From contig JACRBT010000004.1 of the NCBI GenBank assembly GCA_016234445.1, positions 372,001-436,000 of the forward strand: a stretch of 64,000 bases of DNA, given 5' to 3'. Below the pieces are notes generated by a model. The model searched no databases and was not told the origin of the DNA. It worked only from the letters and a program-made list of their open reading frames with translations. Position 1 is the stretch's first letter. Each line of letters starts with the position of its first letter. The DNA comes from Chloroflexota bacterium. Its GTDB lineage: Bacteria; Chloroflexota; Dehalococcoidia; Tepidiformales; Tepidiformaceae. This document shows, piece by piece, positions 16,313-26,211 of the stretch. Position numbers and translations under genes: made by a program.

Positions 16313-16966
16313 TCAGTCGATCCCGATGATCTTGATGCTGGTCTGGGTCTTGTGCTTGCGGTTGAGGTTGATGAGGAGCGAAGTCAGCATCTCCACGTAA
16401 CGGCTCTGGGAGGCGCCGCCGGCGTCGACCCCGCGAACACCCGCAATCTGGTTCGCCAGCCCGATGATCACCTGCTTCGCCTCCGCGTCGCGGCCGCAGA
16501 CGAGCACGTCGCAGTCGATCGCGTGGTCGAGCTCCATCAGCTTCTCGGCGCTCATGTTCTGGAAGGCCGAGACCACCCGCGCGTTCGGCAGCTGGGCCGC
16601 GGCTTCCTGCAGCGCGCTCCCGCCTGCCACATTCAGGGCCACCGCCCCGACGCCCTGCTGGAACTCCAGCGGCGCCACCACGTTGCAGACGATCTTCCCG
16701 TCCAGCGCAGCCCCCAGCGCTTCGAGCGTCGCCTCCTGGCCGCTGTAGGGGAAGGTGAGGAAGACGACATCTGCGGCCGCGACGACGTCGGCGTTGGCGC
16801 CCCCGCTCGCGCTGGCCTTCGGGACAGCCTCACGCACCTTCGCGGCGCCCTCTTCCCCGCGCTCGGTGGAGCGGGAACCGATGGCGACTTCGTGGCCGGC
16901 GGCAGCCATGCGGATGGCAAGGCCGAGTCCTTCGGGGCCGGTGCCCCCGACGAATGCGAGCTTCAT
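16313..16966 (-). CDS. npdG: NADPH-dependent F420 reductase
   Basis: 217 residues. N-terminal Rossmann fold MKLAFVGGTGPEGLGLAIRM and the NADP-selecting segment EVAIGSRSTERGEEGA, then ADVVFLTFPYSGQEATLEAL and the F420-side C-terminal block SRYVEMLTSLLINLNRKH. It transfers hydride between NADPH and F420 and so supplies F420H2 to the luciferase-like oxidoreductases. First gene of the unit npdG-hydrolase-cofE. The 292 bases upstream, up to ftsH, hold divergent promoters and no other gene. Confidence 0.92.
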   Translation of the reverse strand: MKLAFVGGTGPEGLGLAIRMAAAGHEVAIGSRSTERGEEGAAKVREAVPKASASGGANADVVAAADVVFLTFPYSGQEATLEALGAALDGKIVCNVVAPLEFQQGVGAVALNVAGGSALQEAAAQLPNARVVSAFQNMSAEKLMELDHAIDCDVLVCGRDAEAKQVIIGLANQIAGVRGVDAGGASQSRYVEMLTSLLINLNRKHKTQTSIKIIGID

Positions 16967-17206
16967 GAAGCGAACGAGCCCCTTGTGTCAGTTGGTGCGC
17001 GGCTATCCCGCGGCGAGTCTGGCCAGTCTAGCAGCCGCCCCTTCCACCCGCTCGCGCGGCCCATCCCCGGTTCCAACCGTCTCGCCCCTGCACGGCCGAG
17101 CGCCCCCGGCCGAACTCATAAGCAGGCCCACATCGCGGCGGCTTCGGCAGACGTAGGGTGTATAGGCTGGCTAACCAAACCCGGCGGCAAGGGCTGGACC
17201 GTCTGC

Positions 17207-17212
17207 TATACT
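17207..17212 (+). promoter_or_regulatory. -10 element of the ftsH promoter
   Basis: TATACT, preceded by TGC (CTGCTATACT), lies 46 bases before the TTG start of ftsH. There is no convincing -35 box 16-18 bases upstream (CGGCGG region), so an extended -10 or an alternative sigma factor would be needed. The remaining 16967-17206 spacer shows no gene. Confidence 0.4.
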
Positions 17213-17258
17213 GGTTCGACAGGATCGGCCACCCCGCCGGTCACCCGGAGATTTCGTA

Positions 17259-19262
<2,004 letters not shown>

Positions 19263-19302
19263 CGCCTTGCGACCTGACCTCGGCGAACCCCGTCAACGCC
19301 CG

Positions 19303-19351
19303 CATCCCCCTCGCCCACCGCAGTGGGAGAGGGGGCAGGGGGTGAGGGCCC
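19303..19351. repeat. GC-rich hairpin repeat, copy B
   Basis: CCCCCTCGCCCAC (19306-19318) pairs with GTGGGAGAGGGGG (19323-19335) around CGCA; the tail CAGGGGGTGAGGGCCC matches copy A at 9996. It lies after ftsH and just before the rplU promoter, so it may separate the two transcripts. Confidence 0.8.
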
Positions 19352-19379
19352 AAGAACGCGCTTGCGAAGCCGATCGTCG

Positions 19380-19409
19380 TTGACCACCGGGCCACCCGGC
19401 GGCTACACT
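19380..19409 (+). promoter_or_regulatory. Promoter of rplU-rpmA-rpmE
   Basis: TTGACC (19380-19385) and TACACT (19404-19409) with an 18-base spacer, a strong sigma-70-like pair. The transcript would start about 25 bases before the GTG of rplU. Confidence 0.65.
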
Positions 19410-19440
19410 AGAGCTTCGCGACTGTCATAGGGAGAGTCTT

Positions 19441-19752
19441 GTGGAAGCGATTGTACGCGCCGACGGGCGTCAGATGCGCCTCGTGCAGGGGCAGGAATTC
19501 GAAGTTGGCCGCCTCGACGGCCAGCCCGGGGACACCGTGACCTACGATGTCCTCATGCTCATGGACGGCGTCGACGTCACCGTCGGGACCCCCGTGGTGG
19601 CCGGTGCAGCCCTCAAGGCCCGCATCGCCCAGCACGGCAAGGCCCCCAAGATCCGGTTCATGAAATACAAGAACAAGACCCGGTACCGCCGGATCTTCGG
19701 CCACCGCCAGGCGGTCACCCGCCTCGTCGTGGAATCGATTTCGAAGGGATAA
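19441..19752 (+). CDS. rplU: 50S ribosomal protein L21
   Basis: 103 residues, normal length. Motifs: [39 protein letters not shown], and the family tail [23 protein letters not shown] start at 19441 follows GGGAGA. L21 binds 23S rRNA domain V. First gene of the rplU-rpmA-rpmE unit, each separated by fewer than 20 bases. Confidence 0.97.
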   Translation: MEAIVRADGRQMRLVQGQEFEVGRLDGQPGDTVTYDVLMLMDGVDVTVGTPVVAGAALKARIAQHGKAPKIRFMKYKNKTRYRRIFGHRQAVTRLVVESISKG

Positions 19753-19756
19753 CGCA

Positions 19757-20026
19757 ATGGCTCACAAGAAGGGCGTTAGCAGCTCCAAGAACGGGCGCGA
19801 CAGCAACAGCCAGCGCCTCGGCGTCAAGCACTTCGATGGCGAAGTCGTGAAGCCCGGCTCCATCATCATCCGCCAGTGCGGCACCCGCTTCCATCCCGGC
19901 GAAAACGTCGGCCTCGGCAGGGACTACACCATCTATTCGCTCATCGACGGCCAGGTGAAGTTCGAACCCTTCGCCAAGGGCCGCCGCAAGAAGGTCAGCG
20001 TCTACACCGCGGCAGCGGCCACCTAA
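19757..20026 (+). CDS. rpmA: 50S ribosomal protein L27
   Basis: 89 residues. The N-terminus [20 protein letters not shown] is the standard L27 start whose tail reaches the peptidyl-transferase centre; it starts directly as MAHKKG with no Firmicutes-type cleavable extension. [21 protein letters not shown] follows. Four bases after rplU; the pairing rplU-rpmA is near universal in bacteria. Confidence 0.97.
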   Translation: MAHKKGVSSSKNGRDSNSQRLGVKHFDGEVVKPGSIIIRQCGTRFHPGENVGLGRDYTIYSLIDGQVKFEPFAKGRRKKVSVYTAAAAT

Positions 20027-20043
20027 GCACAGGCAGGGAATCC

Positions 20044-20253
20044 ATGAAGGCCACCATCCACCCCAAATACGAAGAAGCCACCATCCACTGCAGCTGTGGC
20101 CGGGACATCCTCACCCGCTCGACCCGCAAGACGATGCACCTCGACGTCTGCAGCGAATGCCACCCCTTCTTCACCGGCGAACAGCGCATCGTCGACACGG
20201 CCGGCCGCGTCGAGCGCTTCAACCGCCGCTATGCCGGCCGCTCGGGCCGCTGA
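20044..20253 (+). CDS. rpmE: 50S ribosomal protein L31, zinc-binding form
   Basis: 69 residues. Four cysteines at 16, 18, 36 and 39 (HCSCG and DVCSEC) form the zinc site of the C+ type L31. The segment [20 protein letters not shown] is diagnostic. ATG at 20044 follows the sequence GCAGGGAATCC. The zinc-containing form is usually replaced by a paralogue during zinc starvation; no second copy is in the window, although a Zn/Mn importer is present at 41785. A terminator follows directly. Confidence 0.95.
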   Translation: MKATIHPKYEEATIHCSCGRDILTRSTRKTMHLDVCSECHPFFTGEQRIVDTAGRVERFNRRYAGRSGR

Positions 20254-20280
20254 GCACCACCACCCAGTCGATTTCGAACC

Positions 20281-20307
20281 GGGCGCCCTCGTGGCGCCCT
20301 TTCCTTT
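20281..20307 (+). terminator. Intrinsic terminator after rpmE
   Basis: GGGCGCC (20281-20287) and GGCGCCC (20293-20299) form a perfect 7-bp stem with loop CTCGT, followed by TTTCCTTT. It ends the ribosomal protein operon, and only ten bases separate it from the DUF1385 start, so it could also work as a partial attenuator for that gene. Confidence 0.7.
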
Positions 20308-20317
20308 GGCGGCGAAC

Positions 20318-21289
20318 ATGACGAACTCCCCCTCCGGCCCCGCGAACGTCTATTACGGCGGCCAGGCCGTCATCGAAGGCGTCATGATCCGCGGCCCCGA
20401 GCACATGGCCGTCGCCGTCCGCCACCCCAAGGGCCACATCGTCCAGCACGCCGAGAAGCTCAGTTCGCTCTACACCGGCCGCGCCCGGCGCATCCCCCTC
20501 GCCCGCGGCGTCCTCGTCCTCTGGGAGACCATGGCCCTCGGCATGCGCGCCCTCTCCTTCTCCTCCCGCGTCGCCATGGCCGAAGAGAACGAAAGCGGCG
20601 AGGAGGAACCGTTCCCCGAGAAAGTCTTCTGGGGGACGATGGCAATCGCCCTCGTCTTCGTTGTCGGCGTCTTCTTCGCCGGCCCAATCCTCCTCGCGAA
20701 CCTCCTCGAAATGGTCGACGCCAGCCGCTTCGTCATCGTCCTGGTCGAAGGCGTGGTCCGCCTGGGGCTCTTCGTCGGCTACGTCTGGGCCATCGGCCGC
20801 ATCCCCGACATCCGCCGCGTCTTCCAGTATCACGGCGCCGAACACATGACCATCCACGCCTACGAGGCCGGGCAGCCGCTCACCATCGCCGGGGTGCGGC
20901 CGTTCCCGAAAGAGCACACCCGTTGCGGGACCAGCTTCCTCCTCGTGGTGGTCTTCGTTGCCCTCATCACCTTCTTCGCCTTCGACCTGCTGGTGGACAA
21001 GGGCATCCTCGTGCGGACGCTTTCGCGGCTGGTGTTCATCCCCCCGATCGCCGGGCTCAGCTACGAAATCCTCCGCATCGGCGCGCGCTGGGGCGGCAAC
21101 GCCTTCGTCCACGCCATGTTCATCCCCAACATCGCCCTCCAGGCCCTCACCACCCGGGTCCCCGACGACGGCCAGATCGAAGTCGCCATCGCCTCCTTCA
21201 CCGCGGTCCTCGAAACCACCGGCCTTGTCCCCGCGGCCGAACTGGCCGCCGCCGGCGAAGCTGTCCACGAGGCGCCCCCGCTCGACTGA
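20318..21289 (+). CDS. DUF1385 family membrane protein
   Basis: 323 residues. The opening VYYGGQAVIEGVMIRGPEHM and the central VFQYHGAEHMTIHAYEAGQPL are hallmarks of DUF1385, an uncharacterised membrane family often found next to rpmE and prfA. Four or more hydrophobic segments are seen (IALVFVVGVFFAGPILLANL, FVIVLVEGVVRLGLFVGYVW, SFLLVVVFVALITFFAFDLL and LVFIPPIAGLSYEILRI). The GAEH and HTRCG residues suggest a metal or nucleotide site but no activity is known. Start ATG at 20318; an upstream frame extension crosses rpmE and its terminator and is not used. Confidence 0.85.
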   Translation: MTNSPSGPANVYYGGQAVIEGVMIRGPEHMAVAVRHPKGHIVQHAEKLSSLYTGRARRIPLARGVLVLWETMALGMRALSFSSRVAMAEENESGEEEPFPEKVFWGTMAIALVFVVGVFFAGPILLANLLEMVDASRFVIVLVEGVVRLGLFVGYVWAIGRIPDIRRVFQYHGAEHMTIHAYEAGQPLTIAGVRPFPKEHTRCGTSFLLVVVFVALITFFAFDLLVDKGILVRTLSRLVFIPPIAGLSYEILRIGARWGGNAFVHAMFIPNIALQALTTRVPDDGQIEVAIASFTAVLETTGLVPAAELAAAGEAVHEAPPLD

Positions 21290-21371
21290 ACGAAGCTCGT
21301 CGGGCTCAGACACAAACGCCTTGGCTACGAGCCTGATGCCCCGCCACACGAGATCCAGTGCGGGCCGCCCC

Positions 21372-21521
21372 CTCGGACCTCGGACCTCGGAACTCGGAAC
21401 TCGGAACTCGGAACTCGAACCCCCCTGCCATCTCCCCCTTCCACCTCCCCCGCCCTCCCCGCGACCATCGCTCCATGCCTGCGTCCTCCCGCACTCGGAA
21501 CTCGGACCTCGGACCTCGGAA
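21372..21521. repeat. Heptamer repeats CTCGGAM (two arrays)
   Basis: Seven tandem heptamers at 21372-21420 (CTCGGAC twice, CTCGGAA four times, CTCGAAC once) and four more at 21494-21521 (CTCGGAA, CTCGGAC, CTCGGAC, CTCGGAA). The 73 bases between are a C/T-rich tract. No open frame of merit crosses it. This looks like an unstable simple-sequence tract or remnant of a mobile repeat in the 497-base gap between DUF1385 and the imuB-like gene. Confidence 0.8.
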
Positions 21522-21531
21522 CTGCCCGCCG

Positions 21532-21616
21532 ACGCGTTCAACGCGTGTTTTTTCTCGCGCAGCGCAGATCGGCACCACGGACGGAGCGTGGACGTGGGTT
21601 GAACCCACGTTTTTTT
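21532..21616. repeat. Two similar hairpins each followed by a T tract
   Basis: Hairpin 1 (21532-21546) is ACGCGTT-C-AACGCGT, then G and six T. Hairpin 2 (21592-21610) is ACGTGGGTT-G-AACCCACGT, directly followed by T's (seven at 21610-21616). Both T tracts lead into C/T then CGCG. The shared plan (stem ending GTT, one base, AAC, then T6-7) suggests two diverged copies of one element 60 bases apart. They may be terminators or remnants of REP-like elements. Confidence 0.6.
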
Positions 21617-21742
21617 CTTCGCGTGGTGGATCGGGCCATCGCCTCCGTACCGCGACCGCGAGGGAGCGGCGTCGCCCCGCCGTCAGCTTAATTTCTTCGC
21701 AAACCGCGACCGCCGTGCTGCCCTTCGCATGTAGTCATTTCA

Positions 21743-21760
21743 GAACGTTTGTTCTATACT
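21743..21760 (+). promoter_or_regulatory. LexA (SOS) box overlapping the imuB-like promoter
   Basis: GAACGTTTGTTC (21743-21754) is a perfect GAAC-N4-GTTC LexA site of the type found in Firmicutes, Actinobacteria and Chloroflexota. TATACT (21755-21760), the likely -10 box, abuts it, so bound LexA would block polymerase. The gene starts 26 bases later. The -35 region is weak. Confidence 0.75.
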
Positions 21761-21786
21761 GACTGCCCCACTGAGGCAGCAGCACG

Positions 21787-23040
21787 ATGGACGTCTCCCA
21801 CCCCATGCCCGCCACCAGCCATCCCCCGCACACGCTTGTCGCCTGCCTTGCCGTGCCGGGCTTCGTGGTGGCGCTGGCCCGGCGGGACAACCCCTCTCTG
21901 CTGCGCCGCCCGGTGGTCGTCGGCGGCTCGCCGGAAGAGCACGCGCGCGTCACGGCCTGTTCGCGGGAAGCGGCCGAGGCCGGCGTCACCATCGGCACGA
22001 CCTTGCGGCGGGCACTGGCGCTCTGCCCGAAGGCGGTCTTCCTCCCCCTCCAGGAAAGCTACGCCGCCGCCGAAGCCACCCGCATCCTCGACCTCCTCCA
22101 CCTCTACAGCCCCGCCGTCGAGCCGATCGCGCCCGGGCACGCCCACTTCGACATCCGCGGCCTCGCGAAGCTCGCGGGGATGGACGACGAGACCTACCTC
22201 CACGACCTCCACGGCTCGGTTGCCCTGAGCAGCGGCCTGCCGGTGCAGCTCGCGGCCGCGGAAACGGTCTTCGCCGCCCACGCCGCCGCGATGACGCGAA
22301 CAAGCGGCGGCGAAACCCGCCCCGTCCTCGTCCCGCCGGGTCAGGCGCGAGCGTTCCTCTCCGTCCTCCCCGTCGAGGCCCTGCCGCTCTCCCCGGAGAT
22401 GCACCAGCGCTTGCGGCTGTTCGGCGTCGAGACGCTGGGCCAGGTTGCCGCACTCCCCTTCGCCGCGCTCCAGGCCCAGTTCGGCCACGAAGGCGCCCGC
22501 GCCTGGGAACTCGCCACCGGCCACGACGACACCGCCATCGTCCCCGTCCGCGACGAACTCCGGATCGAGGCGAACGTCGAACTGCCCGCGCCCACCGCCT
22601 CGTCCGAACCGCTGGTCGCGGCAACCCGCGGGCTACTCCAGCGGGCGCTCGCCGAACCCGCCCTTCGCGGCCAATCCGTCCGCCGGATGGACTGGCGGCT
22701 CGGCCTCGAAAACGGCGAACAGCTGAGCCGCCGGTTCGTCTTCCGCGACCCGACGACCGACGCCCTCCGGATGCTCTTCCTCGCCCGCCAGCGGATCGAG
22801 CGGCTCCAGCTGCCGGCGGCCGCGGTCGAGATAGGACTGACGCTTTCCGGGCTCTGCAGCGAATACGGCCACCAGTCCAACCTCTGGCCCATCGGCCCCC
22901 GCCGCCAGCGCGAACTCCAGGAAGCAATCGACCAGTTGAACACGCGCGAAGGCGCCCCCCAGGTCTTCCGCATTGTGGAGGTGCAGCCATGGTCACGGAT
23001 CCCCGAACGGCAGCTGGCGCTCGTGGCCTTCGGACCCTGA
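21787..23040 (+). CDS. imuB: ImuB-like Y-family DNA polymerase homologue, probably catalytically inactive
   Basis: 417 residues with the Y-family layout: palm start HTLVACLAVPGFVVALARRD, finger region PVVVGGSPEEHARVTACSRE, a helix-hairpin-helix region (FGVETLGQVAALPFAALQAQ) and the little-finger domain after about residue 250. The catalytic acids are absent: the first-strand Asp of active enzymes (VDMD) is replaced by CLAV, and the Asp-Glu pair (S-x-DE) by PGHAHFDI. That is the hallmark of ImuB, which recruits an error-prone polymerase to the beta clamp during SOS mutagenesis. It has a LexA-boxed promoter. Neither imuA nor dnaE2 is adjacent. The DUF6504 gene overlaps its end. Confidence 0.82.
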   Translation: MDVSHPMPATSHPPHTLVACLAVPGFVVALARRDNPSLLRRPVVVGGSPEEHARVTACSREAAEAGVTIGTTLRRALALCPKAVFLPLQESYAAAEATRILDLLHLYSPAVEPIAPGHAHFDIRGLAKLAGMDDETYLHDLHGSVALSSGLPVQLAAAETVFAAHAAAMTRTSGGETRPVLVPPGQARAFLSVLPVEALPLSPEMHQRLRLFGVETLGQVAALPFAALQAQFGHEGARAWELATGHDDTAIVPVRDELRIEANVELPAPTASSEPLVAATRGLLQRALAEPALRGQSVRRMDWRLGLENGEQLSRRFVFRDPTTDALRMLFLARQRIERLQLPAAAVEIGLTLSGLCSEYGHQSNLWPIGPRRQRELQEAIDQLNTREGAPQVFRIVEVQPWSRIPERQLALVAFGP

Positions 23041-23321
23041 ACGAACCGGTCCCGGCCGCCGTCGAGGCATCGCCCGAAGGCAGCCCCCGGGCGATGCTCT
23101 GGCGGGGCGCCTATCGCCGCGTCACCACCATCCACGACCGCTGGCGGATCGACGACGAATGGTGGCGCGACGAGATCTCGCGGCGCTACTTTGCGGTCGA
23201 ACTCGAAGGCGGGCGCCGGGTCACGCTCTACCACGACCTCGTCGCGGACGCGTGGTACGCCCAGCCCTACGCCGGCCCGGAGGAATCGCGGCAGCTCACG
23301 AAGAAACGCCGGGCGGGCTAG
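22989..23321 (+). CDS. DUF6504 small protein, partner of ImuB
   Basis: 110 residues. The core LWRGAYRRVTTIHDRWRIDD, then EWWRDEISRRYFAVELEGGR and VTLYHDLVADAWYAQPY, matches the domain found fused to ImuB C-termini or encoded between imuB and dnaE2 in other bacteria. ATG at 22989 lies 52 bases inside the imuB-like gene in another frame. The tryptophan-rich beta sheet suggests a protein-interaction role in the mutasome; function is unproven. It ends four bases into the end of the sortase gene on the other strand. Confidence 0.75.
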   Translation: MVTDPRTAAGARGLRTLNEPVPAAVEASPEGSPRAMLWRGAYRRVTTIHDRWRIDDEWWRDEISRRYFAVELEGGRRVTLYHDLVADAWYAQPYAGPEESRQLTKKRRAG

Positions 23322-24001
23322 TGCGTAGCCTCGGCCCGGACCACGAGCCGGTGACTGTATTCGCCCGCGCTGAAACTGCCGCCACAGGTGATGAACGTGG
23401 CCGACCGCGACACCGTCTGGGCGACCACCTCGGCCATCGGCACCTCGGCCACCGGGTACGACTTCGCCGACGCGACCGTGTAGGCAACGGTCGAGCCGTC
23501 CTTCAGGACCACCTCGATGACGTCGCCGGGCACCAGGTCCTTGAGCCGCCAGAACACCGCCGGGCCGTAGTCCTTCCAGTCGAGATGCCCGGAGAAGACG
23601 GCGTTTCCGGGCGCGCCCGGCCGCCCCGTGAAGTCGTACCAGGCGACGGTCCGGGGGTCCGAGGGTACGTCCAGCGCACCGGCGAGGGTGATGTTCATCG
23701 ACGCCAGCGGCGCATCGACGCCGATCCGGGGGATGAGAAGGCGGTCGACGGCGGCCGGCGGCCGGACGGGGGTCGCCGTTGCCCGGACCATCGCCCCCAC
23801 CGGAGGAGCGGGAGGCTCTGCCCGGACGTCGGCGCGGACGGCCTGGTGCTCGCGGAGGCCCGCATAGCGGTCGGCCGTGGGGACCGTCGGGCCCGCCGCC
23901 ACTCCCGCGACAAGGGCGATGACGACCACGGCAGCCACGGCAAGGGCGCAGGACACCGCGGCAAGGCGGGGCGCGAACCAGTGGAAGAGGACGGCAGGCA
24001 T
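23318..24001 (-). CDS. Sortase (class E/F type)
   Basis: 227 residues. An N-terminal membrane anchor (AVAAVVVIALVAGVAAG) precedes the sortase beta barrel. The catalytic triad is readable: His139 in FSGHLDW, Cys206 in ATFITCGGSF and Arg218 in SHRLVV. Barrel opening DRLLIPRIGVDAPLASMNI is typical. Sortases cut a C-terminal signal between Thr and Gly and attach the protein to a cell-wall acceptor. Two proteins in this window carry a plausible PPxTG signal (26212 and 63074). Start ATG at 24001 is chosen because it gives a short cytoplasmic head; longer frames extend through the divergent gene's promoter. Confidence 0.88.
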   Translation of the reverse strand: MPAVLFHWFAPRLAAVSCALAVAAVVVIALVAGVAAGPTVPTADRYAGLREHQAVRADVRAEPPAPPVGAMVRATATPVRPPAAVDRLLIPRIGVDAPLASMNITLAGALDVPSDPRTVAWYDFTGRPGAPGNAVFSGHLDWKDYGPAVFWRLKDLVPGDVIEVVLKDGSTVAYTVASAKSYPVAEVPMAEVVAQTVSRSATFITCGGSFSAGEYSHRLVVRAEATH

Positions 24002-24082
24002 ACGATCCCAGCCTGCCCACAGGCTTCTCCGGCGGCTATCAGGGTAGTGCCGACTGTTGGCAGCGGGCTCGATGGACGTACG

Positions 24083-26047
24083 GTGATCGACGTGCCAACA
24101 GGCGAGCAGCGGCGGCGGCGGCAACCCACGAAACCCCGGCGGAACCGGCGCCCGATGCTGGCGGCCTGCGCCGGCGCGGTCCTTGCCGTGTTGGCCGCGT
24201 GGCACTACTGGGCCCTCTACGACGACCTCTCCGACGCGAAGGCGGAACTGCTCGCCGCCAGGGATGGCGTCTCCACAGCGGGCTTCGACGCCCGGCGCGA
24301 AGACCTCGCAGCCACCCGCGAACAGCTCGACCGGGCCGACGCACACATCACCGCGGCGCGCCGCCACCTGCGCTGGGACCCGCTGCTCTGGGCCGCGCGG
24401 CCGGTGCCGGTCGTAGGCGCCCAGGTGAGCGCGCTCGCACGGCTTGTGGACATGGCAGCGACCCTGACCGAGATCGGCCAGCTCTCCGTCGCGGCCGGGG
24501 ACCGGGTCGTCGCCTTCCGCGAGTCGCCCGCCGACGGCACCCCCCTGAGCCAATCGCTTGTCCAGCTGCTGGACGACACCGGGCCGGAGGTCCAGGCGAT
24601 CGAGCGGCTGACCCAGGAGCTGGTGGAGAGCCGTCTCGCCCTCGGTGACCGCCAGCTCGCGGGGCCGCTCGCCGTCGCCCGGGACCGGCTCGACGCCGAA
24701 CTCCCGGGCCTCGCCAACAACGTCGAACAGCTGGCGCGGACCCGGGAGCTGCTCCCGGTCTTCCTCGGCTTCGAAGGCGAACGGCGATACCTGGTGCTCG
24801 CCCTGAACAACGGCGAGCTCTTCCCAGGCGGCGGGCTCGTGTCAGCTACCGGCGTGATGCCTATCACCAACGGCGAACCCGGTGAGGTCGACTTCACCGA
24901 CTCCACCCGGTGGAAGGCCACCTGGGAGGCGAAGGGAGGCGCCTACATCGAGCCGCCCGGGCCGCTCAAGCGCTACCTCCTCCAGGACTTCACCTGGAAC
25001 CTCCTCGTCGCCGACTGGGACCCGGACTTCCCCACATGGTCGCAACAGGCGCTCGAGTTCTACGAGTTGATCCACGGCGAACAGCGGGTCGACGGCATCA
25101 TCGGCGTCGACCTCGCCGTGCTCCAGCGGCTGCTCGTCATCACCGGGCCGCGGACGCTGGAGGTCGAAGGGCACGGCGCCATCACCTTCACCGGCGACAA
25201 CGCCGTGCTGGAGCTGGAGCGGCTTACCCGCCAGGGATTCGAAGAGGACGACGACCGCAAGTCCGTGATCGGAGACCTCGCCCAGCTCCTCATCTCCGAC
25301 CTGCAGTCGCTTCCGCCGGAGAAGTGGGAGGCGGCGGTGACGGCCATCCGCGCACTCGGCGCCGAACGCCACATTCAGCTGCTCAGCTTCCACGCGGAAG
25401 AACAGACCCTCATCCGCGACGCCGGCTGGGATGGTGCCCTTCGCCGGCCGGCGGGCGACTTCCTCCACCTGGCCGAAGCCAGCGTCAATTCGACGAAACT
25501 GAACCTGATCATCGCCCCCGAAGCCGTCTACCACGTGGAGATCGACCGCTTCGGCACGGCCCACCACAGCCTCGCCCTCCACTACCGGAACACCCTGCCA
25601 GAGTGGTCGAAGGGCAAGGACCCGCGGCTCGTGAAACAGCTGATGCTGGGCGGGCTCTACGGCGGCTACCTGCGGGCATTCACGCCGCGCGGGATGGTCC
25701 ATCCCGCGGTCGCGGTCAACGGCGCGGCGGTCCCCCCGGAGGACTACGGCACACGCGGGAGCTATGACTGGTTCGGCGCCTTCTTCTCGCTGCCTTCAGG
25801 GAAAGAGGCCGACGTCGCCCTCTCCTGGGCAATCCCCGGGGCTGCGGAAGGTCCGGCCGCGACTGAGTACCGCCTCACCATCCAGAAGCAGGCGGGGACG
25901 GCTGGTATGTGCATCGACCTCAAACTGACCCGGGAAGGCGCCGCACCGGCCCGCCTGGTGGTCGACGGCGGACGCCGTGACGCCAGGGGGAGGACCTGCC
26001 TGGTCGAGGACGTGACCATCCACGCCTGGTGGCCGGAGCACCGCTGA
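24083..26047 (+). CDS. DUF4012 membrane-anchored protein
   Basis: About 654 residues. A very basic head (RRRRQPTKPRRNRRP) is followed by one membrane helix (MLAACAGAVLAVLAAWHYWA), then a predicted coiled coil (residues 45-85), and a large outer domain with ERRYLVLALNNGELFPGGGL and VDGIIGVDLAVLQRLLVITG. These are signatures of DUF4012, common in Chloroflexi and Actinobacteria surface-glycan regions and unassigned in function. The arrangement echoes LytR-CpsA-Psr proteins, but the diagnostic phosphotransferase arginines were not verified. GTG at 24083 is preferred; ATG at 24155 would remove the basic head. It is divergent from the sortase and stands before the capsule locus. Confidence 0.75.
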   Translation: MIDVPTGEQRRRRQPTKPRRNRRPMLAACAGAVLAVLAAWHYWALYDDLSDAKAELLAARDGVSTAGFDARREDLAATREQLDRADAHITAARRHLRWDPLLWAARPVPVVGAQVSALARLVDMAATLTEIGQLSVAAGDRVVAFRESPADGTPLSQSLVQLLDDTGPEVQAIERLTQELVESRLALGDRQLAGPLAVARDRLDAELPGLANNVEQLARTRELLPVFLGFEGERRYLVLALNNGELFPGGGLVSATGVMPITNGEPGEVDFTDSTRWKATWEAKGGAYIEPPGPLKRYLLQDFTWNLLVADWDPDFPTWSQQALEFYELIHGEQRVDGIIGVDLAVLQRLLVITGPRTLEVEGHGAITFTGDNAVLELERLTRQGFEEDDDRKSVIGDLAQLLISDLQSLPPEKWEAAVTAIRALGAERHIQLLSFHAEEQTLIRDAGWDGALRRPAGDFLHLAEASVNSTKLNLIIAPEAVYHVEIDRFGTAHHSLALHYRNTLPEWSKGKDPRLVKQLMLGGLYGGYLRAFTPRGMVHPAVAVNGAAVPPEDYGTRGSYDWFGAFFSLPSGKEADVALSWAIPGAAEGPAATEYRLTIQKQAGTAGMCIDLKLTREGAAPARLVVDGGRRDARGRTCLVEDVTIHAWWPEHR

Positions 26048-26148
26048 GCGACGCGAGCCCCAGCCAGCGCAGGCCGCCGCACCGGGTGCCCCTCTGGACA
26101 CGAACCGGGACGGCGCGCCCCCCAGGGCCGGGATTCCCCGGCAACAGC

Positions 26149-26179
26149 GAAGGGCCCGCCGGTCCTCGACGGGTCCTTC
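26149..26179. terminator. Hairpin between convergent genes
   Basis: GAAGGGCCCG (26149-26158) pairs with CGGGTCCTTC (26170-26179) over ten positions with one G-T wobble and an 11-base loop. It lacks a T run. It lies between the ends of the DUF4012 gene and the surface protein gene, where a bidirectional stop is expected. Confidence 0.4.
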
Positions 26180-26211
26180 AGTTCCAATGCCCGGTAAGCG
26201 GTGGTCGAAGG

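Noticed and set aside
20096-20317. Longer N-terminus for DUF1385
   Set aside because: It would overlap rpmE in another frame and run through its terminator; the DUF1385 domain starts at MTNSPSGPANVYYGG.
21372-21521. CRISPR array from the repeated CTCGGA units
   Set aside because: Repeats are 7 bases in tandem without unique spacers and no cas genes are nearby.
22973-24080. Upstream extension of the DUF4012 frame through the DUF6504 and sortase genes
   Set aside because: The stretch is out of frame with two real genes and Arg/Pro/Gly-rich; the DUF4012 protein makes sense only from about 24083.
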